Position numbers and translations under genes: made by a program. This document shows, one piece after another, positions 15,314-17,758 of a stretch of DNA of 17,758 bases (positions within the stretch are counted from its first letter, which is position 1; the number at the start of each line of letters is the position of its first letter). The stretch is taken from the NCBI GenBank assembly GCA_002314645.1, contig DCGS01000100.1:9084-26841 (forward strand). The letters run 5' to 3'. The stretch is from Ruminococcaceae bacterium UBA1772 (GTDB taxonomy: Bacteria > Bacillota > Clostridia > Oscillospirales > Acutalibacteraceae). Under the pieces are notes generated by a model. It had not been told where the DNA came from. It made no database searches and saw only the letters and a program-made list of their open reading frames with translations.

Positions 15314-16006
15314 TTACTTTAAGTCACTTCTAGAAAATGTAAATGCGGATTCAAAGAACTTTAATAGTTCATCTACAACTTTTTCATCATTTTCAAAAAT
15401 ATCTTCTCCACAGAATATTTTCATACGTTCTCTATAGTAGTCACATGTGTATGAAAACTGAAGAGTCATAAGTACTGAGTCAAAGAAAAAGGCAAACATT
15501 TTAGGGTCACAATCGTTTCTAATATCCCCATCCTTTTGAGCCTTTGCAATAAAGTCTGAGTAGGCTTTAGCAGAAACGCCTTCTACCCTGTTTGCAAGGA
15601 GCTTTGCACTTTCACTCACATCTTTTGACAATTCTTTTTCATTGGATATTTTTGTTATTTCATTATATAGTTTGACATATTTTGAATCGGCGCCACTTGT
15701 TTTTTGAATGGTTCTAATAAGCTTTTCAGCCCTAACAAGTATTTTGTCATTAGACGTTACAACTTCAGACACTATTTCCTCTAAAGTTTTAACCGCCTCT
15801 TCAACGCATGTCAAAAAGAAGTCTTCCTTGGTGGCGAAATACTTATAGAGGAGTCCTACAGAAACGCCAGCTTTTTTAGCAATAACATTTATGTTCGCCT
15901 CTTCAAGTCCTAGAGCCGCGAACTCGTTTATACCTGTTTCAAGTATAACCTTCTTTCGCTCTTCGTCAGACTTTAAAAAAGCTGGTTTACAAAATGAACT
16001 CGACAC
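15314..16006 (-). CDS. TetR/AcrR-family transcriptional regulator
   Basis: A 230-residue repressor-type protein. Residues 15-62 form the TetR DNA-binding domain, with helix-turn-helix INVIAKKAGVSVGLLYKYF (39-57) followed by ATKEDFF. The remainder is an all-helical ligand-binding and dimer domain that is not conserved enough to predict an inducer. I start it at GTG 16006 because a perfect AAGGAGG (16020-16014) lies 7 bases upstream. An in-frame ATG at 16063 would place the N-terminus inside the terminator hairpin and is unlikely. The gene sits between the aldolase and the kinase, so it probably controls this cluster. No strong independent promoter is seen; expression may come from read-through of the terminator or from a weak -10-like TATACA inside the palindrome (16042-16037). 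Confidence 0.9.
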   Translation of the reverse strand: MSSSFCKPAFLKSDEERKKVILETGINEFAALGLEEANINVIAKKAGVSVGLLYKYFATKEDFFLTCVEEAVKTLEEIVSEVVTSNDKILVRAEKLIRTIQKTSGADSKYVKLYNEITKISNEKELSKDVSESAKLLANRVEGVSAKAYSDFIAKAQKDGDIRNDCDPKMFAFFFDSVLMTLQFSYTCDYYRERMKIFCGEDIFENDEKVVDELLKFFESAFTFSRSDLK

Positions 16007-16013
16007 GTTTTCG

Positions 16014-16020
16014 CCTCCTT
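16014..16020 (-). promoter_or_regulatory. SD that sets the GTG start of the TetR gene
   Basis: AAGGAGG on the minus strand, 7 bases before GTG at 16006-16004, is a full-length match to the anti-SD. It directly abuts the T-run of the upstream terminator (one base between), which is unusual. Confidence 0.85.
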
Positions 16021-16021
16021 T

Positions 16022-16058
16022 AAAAAAATACCGCCCTGTATACGTATGCAGGGCGGTA
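16022..16058 (-). terminator. Strong palindromic terminator after the aldolase gene
   Basis: TACCGCCCTG and CAGGGCGGTA form a 10-bp GC-rich stem, and the 10 bases between are themselves almost palindromic (CATACGTATA), so the whole 30 bases at 16029-16058 are nearly symmetric. On the minus strand seven T's follow at once. It begins 9 bases after the aldolase stop and ends next to the TetR SD. It could also be an operator for the TetR protein. Confidence 0.88.
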
Positions 16059-16067
16059 AACATTTAA

Positions 16068-17288
16068 TTATTCACTAGCCTTCTTTGAATACTTAAGAAC
16101 ATAAATAACACGCATAATCATTGCGTCAAGAGAATCTACAGCATGATTCTGGTGAGCAAGTCTTGAAGCAAGTTCAGTAATACATTCCTTCTCAAGAACA
16201 AGCTTTACAGCGTCGCAATCATACTGAGATGCGCCTGTGCAAAGTGCACCCATGCCCTTAATGAATACAGCATTTCTGTTTTTAAGAGCTTTTGCAATTG
16301 CTGGTGCATCTGTTCTGTAGCTTGACTTGTTCCACTCAGCGCACTTAACGTTATGACCTGCAATTTGAGCAAAGTCATCAAGATGTGGCTTTATGTCAAT
16401 TCCAAGCTTTGAAAGAGCAACAGCGTGCTTGTCATCAAAATGGCTAATATATTTTACATTTGAAGACTTGTAAATTGCACTGTGGATAATTGACGCACGT
16501 GGAGCAATTCCAACCTTTGCAACGCCTGTTTCAACGCTGCATACGAACTCTTCGCCTTCTGCAGTTGTAAGAACGAATACATCGCCCTCACGACGGCTGC
16601 TGCAAAGATCCACAAAGTCGAAGTCCTTCTTCTTTGCGCCAAGAGTATAGTCTTCAAATACTGAAGAGAGCATATTTGCACCAATGCGGCTCATTCCTGA
16701 AACCTCCATGCAAATTTTGCCTACTTCTTTTTTACATGTATCCTCAAGAACTTCTGCCACCTTGAATGCATGTGCCATGTCTTTACCAAGACATACAGCA
16801 CCGTGATGCTTCATGATAATAGCAGTACTGTTTGGATAGTTTATGTATGCTGCCTCCACACCCTTACGAAGAGTGTCTGTTGAAGGCATGCCATAGTCAG
16901 CAACCGGTACAACTGGACCAAGTGTTGAGAGCATTCTATATGGAACCTCTGGAACACCTCTTGAAGATGTACTGAGTGCTGAAGCATAAATTTGATGTGT
17001 GTGAATTACGAAGTTAACTTCTGGACGAAGTCTGTATGCATCTGCATGAATGCCCTTCTCACTTGAAGGCTTGATGTCACCTTCGTATTCACAGTCATCA
17101 ATATTAACAACAACTATTTCCTCTGGTGTTAAAGTCTCATATGGTTTTCCACTAGGAGTAATTACGAATTGTGTGTCGGAAATTCTTGCACTGACATTTC
17201 CCCATGTACGTGCAATAAGTCCGTTCTCTACAAGTTTCTTTCCAGCTTCTACAACGAGAGCCTTTGCTTCATTAATTTCGTAAGCCAT
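16068..17288 (-). CDS. Double-domain class II aldolase/adducin family protein
   Basis: The N-terminal half (about 1-190) is a zinc-dependent class II aldolase or epimerase domain of the FucA/RhaD/AraD type. SSE (75-77) supplies the catalytic glutamate, HTH (96-98) and HHG (161-163) the metal ligands, and GNVSAR and TPSGKPYETL the phosphate and substrate loops. The C-terminal half (about 220-400) looks like a second, decayed copy: VKYISHFDDKHAVAL aligns with VNFVIHTHQIYASAL, and KGMGALCTG with KHHGAVCLG. In this copy Glu becomes Arg264, the second His becomes Asp285 and the last His becomes Met346. Most family members have one domain of about 210-250 residues; this has 406. ATG 17288 is preceded by AAAGGTG at 8 bases; GTG 17297 lies inside that SD. 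The aminotransferase gene ends 17 bases upstream. Substrate unknown; cleavage of a phosphorylated sugar made by the nearby kinase is inferred. Confidence 0.85.
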   Translation of the reverse strand: MAYEINEAKALVVEAGKKLVENGLIARTWGNVSARISDTQFVITPSGKPYETLTPEEIVVVNIDDCEYEGDIKPSSEKGIHADAYRLRPEVNFVIHTHQIYASALSTSSRGVPEVPYRMLSTLGPVVPVADYGMPSTDTLRKGVEAAYINYPNSTAIIMKHHGAVCLGKDMAHAFKVAEVLEDTCKKEVGKICMEVSGMSRIGANMLSSVFEDYTLGAKKKDFDFVDLCSSRREGDVFVLTTAEGEEFVCSVETGVAKVGIAPRASIIHSAIYKSSNVKYISHFDDKHAVALSKLGIDIKPHLDDFAQIAGHNVKCAEWNKSSYRTDAPAIAKALKNRNAVFIKGMGALCTGASQYDCDAVKLVLEKECITELASRLAHQNHAVDSLDAMIMRVIYVLKYSKKASE

Positions 17289-17305
17289 ATTCGTCACACC
17301 TTTGA

Positions 17306-17758
17306 TTATTTCTTGAAGTCAATCTTTTCGCACTGAGCGAATACCTTGTCAAAGCGAGCAATAGCATCATCAATCATTTCTTCTGTGTAAGCAGCAGAAG
17401 TGTAAAGACGAGAACCTGCAAGAGTTACAAGGCCTTCAGCCATGTAAGCTGCACCCATGTTCTGCATTTCCTTCTGTCTTACGCCAGTTTCCTTGAGGAT
17501 GCCAGGAACCTGCCAGAGCTTGCCCCAGTCAATTGAGTACTGCATTGTACCAACTGTGTCAAGGTGACAAACTGAACCAACGTTGAATGCAACGAATGGA
17601 AGGTTGTATTTTTCAATAGACTTCTGAAGACCCTTTGTAAGGCGGTCACCCATCTGTCCAGCTACTTCACAAGCGTTACGCTTCTCAATTTCACAGATTG
17701 CTGTGTAACCAGCAACACATGAAAGTGGAGTAGCAGCCATTGTACCACCGCACATTGC
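17306..17758 (-). CDS. Class III aminotransferase (GSA-aminomutase-like), N-terminal part outside window
   Basis: The last 150 residues of a PLP enzyme; the frame runs off the right edge, so the Schiff-base lysine and most of the active site are not seen. CGGTMAATPLSCVAG near the visible start matches the GTxSGNPL loop of class III enzymes such as glutamate-1-semialdehyde aminomutase. The C-terminal ending SRLYTSAAYTEEMIDDAI matches the HTEEDID-type end of that group. Differences in the middle (NVGSVCHLDTVGTM) make it unlikely to be true HemL; generic annotation would be aspartate aminotransferase family protein. It precedes the class II aldolase by 17 bases, so the two are co-transcribed and probably share a pathway. 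The first Met visible at 17755 is internal, not the start. Confidence 0.82.
   Translation of the reverse strand, partial: AMCGGTMAATPLSCVAGYTAICEIEKRNACEVAGQMGDRLTKGLQKSIEKYNLPFVAFNVGSVCHLDTVGTMQYSIDWGKLWQVPGILKETGVRQKEMQNMGAAYMAEGLVTLAGSRLYTSAAYTEEMIDDAIARFDKVFAQCEKIDFKK

Noticed and set aside
16007..16063. Longer start (ATG at 16063) for the TetR gene
   Set aside because: It would place the N-terminus across the terminator hairpin, and the added residues do not look like a TetR N-terminus. GTG 16006 has a perfect AAGGAGG.
17306..17758. Reading the partial aminotransferase as HemL (glutamate-1-semialdehyde aminomutase)
   Set aside because: The central region of the visible part differs from HemL, no heme genes are near, and the neighbours are an aldolase and a sugar kinase.

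Overview
The window looks like a chromosomal segment of an anaerobic, low-GC Clostridia-type Firmicute, possibly from a gut or rumen habitat. The reasons are AT-rich intergenic DNA, strong Shine-Dalgarno (SD) sequences, consensus sigma-A promoters, a type III glutamine synthetase, a short (type 2) ArgC and an ammonia-dependent AsnA. The genus cannot be fixed from sequence alone. It holds 15 protein genes, two of them cut by the window ends. I found no rRNA, tRNA, insertion sequence, phage gene or CRISPR array, and no intergenic gap longer than 300 bases.

Layout on the plus strand: positions 1-1980 carry the 3' part of an NADP-type glutamate dehydrogenase followed 3 bases later by asnA. This pair meets the leftward genes at one hairpin near 1993-2024 that can terminate transcription from both sides. 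Everything to the right is on the minus strand. In transcription order, from the right edge inward, it runs as follows. (1) A catabolic-looking cluster: class III aminotransferase (partial), double-domain class II aldolase, strong terminator, TetR regulator, FGGY sugar kinase and low-molecular-weight tyrosine phosphatase. (2) A consensus promoter and an internal terminator hairpin ahead of glnN (GS III) and asnB, closed by a terminator at 9254-9283. (3) A new promoter followed by an AbrB-like regulator, a methionine gamma-lyase-family PLP enzyme and a PnuC-like membrane protein with an unusual N-terminal extension. (4) A 131-base control region with candidate arginine-repressor boxes, a sigma-A promoter and a palindrome, then argC-argJ-argB-argD.

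The central theme is nitrogen assimilation and amino-acid synthesis. Glutamate dehydrogenase and AsnA both use free ammonium and sit together. GS III and the glutamine-using AsnB also sit together. The arg operon turns glutamate into ornithine by the acetyl-recycling route, because ArgJ carries the acyltransferase signature and ArgB carries the N-terminal helix of arginine-inhibited kinases. The right-hand cluster (aminotransferase, aldolase, kinase) may break down an aminated or unusual sugar, but its substrate is unknown.

The observations most worth following are the terminator immediately after the glnN promoter, the double-domain aldolase whose second domain has lost most catalytic residues, the palindromic terminator abutting the tetR ribosome-binding site, the layered argC control region, and the apparently leaderless abrB-like transcript.
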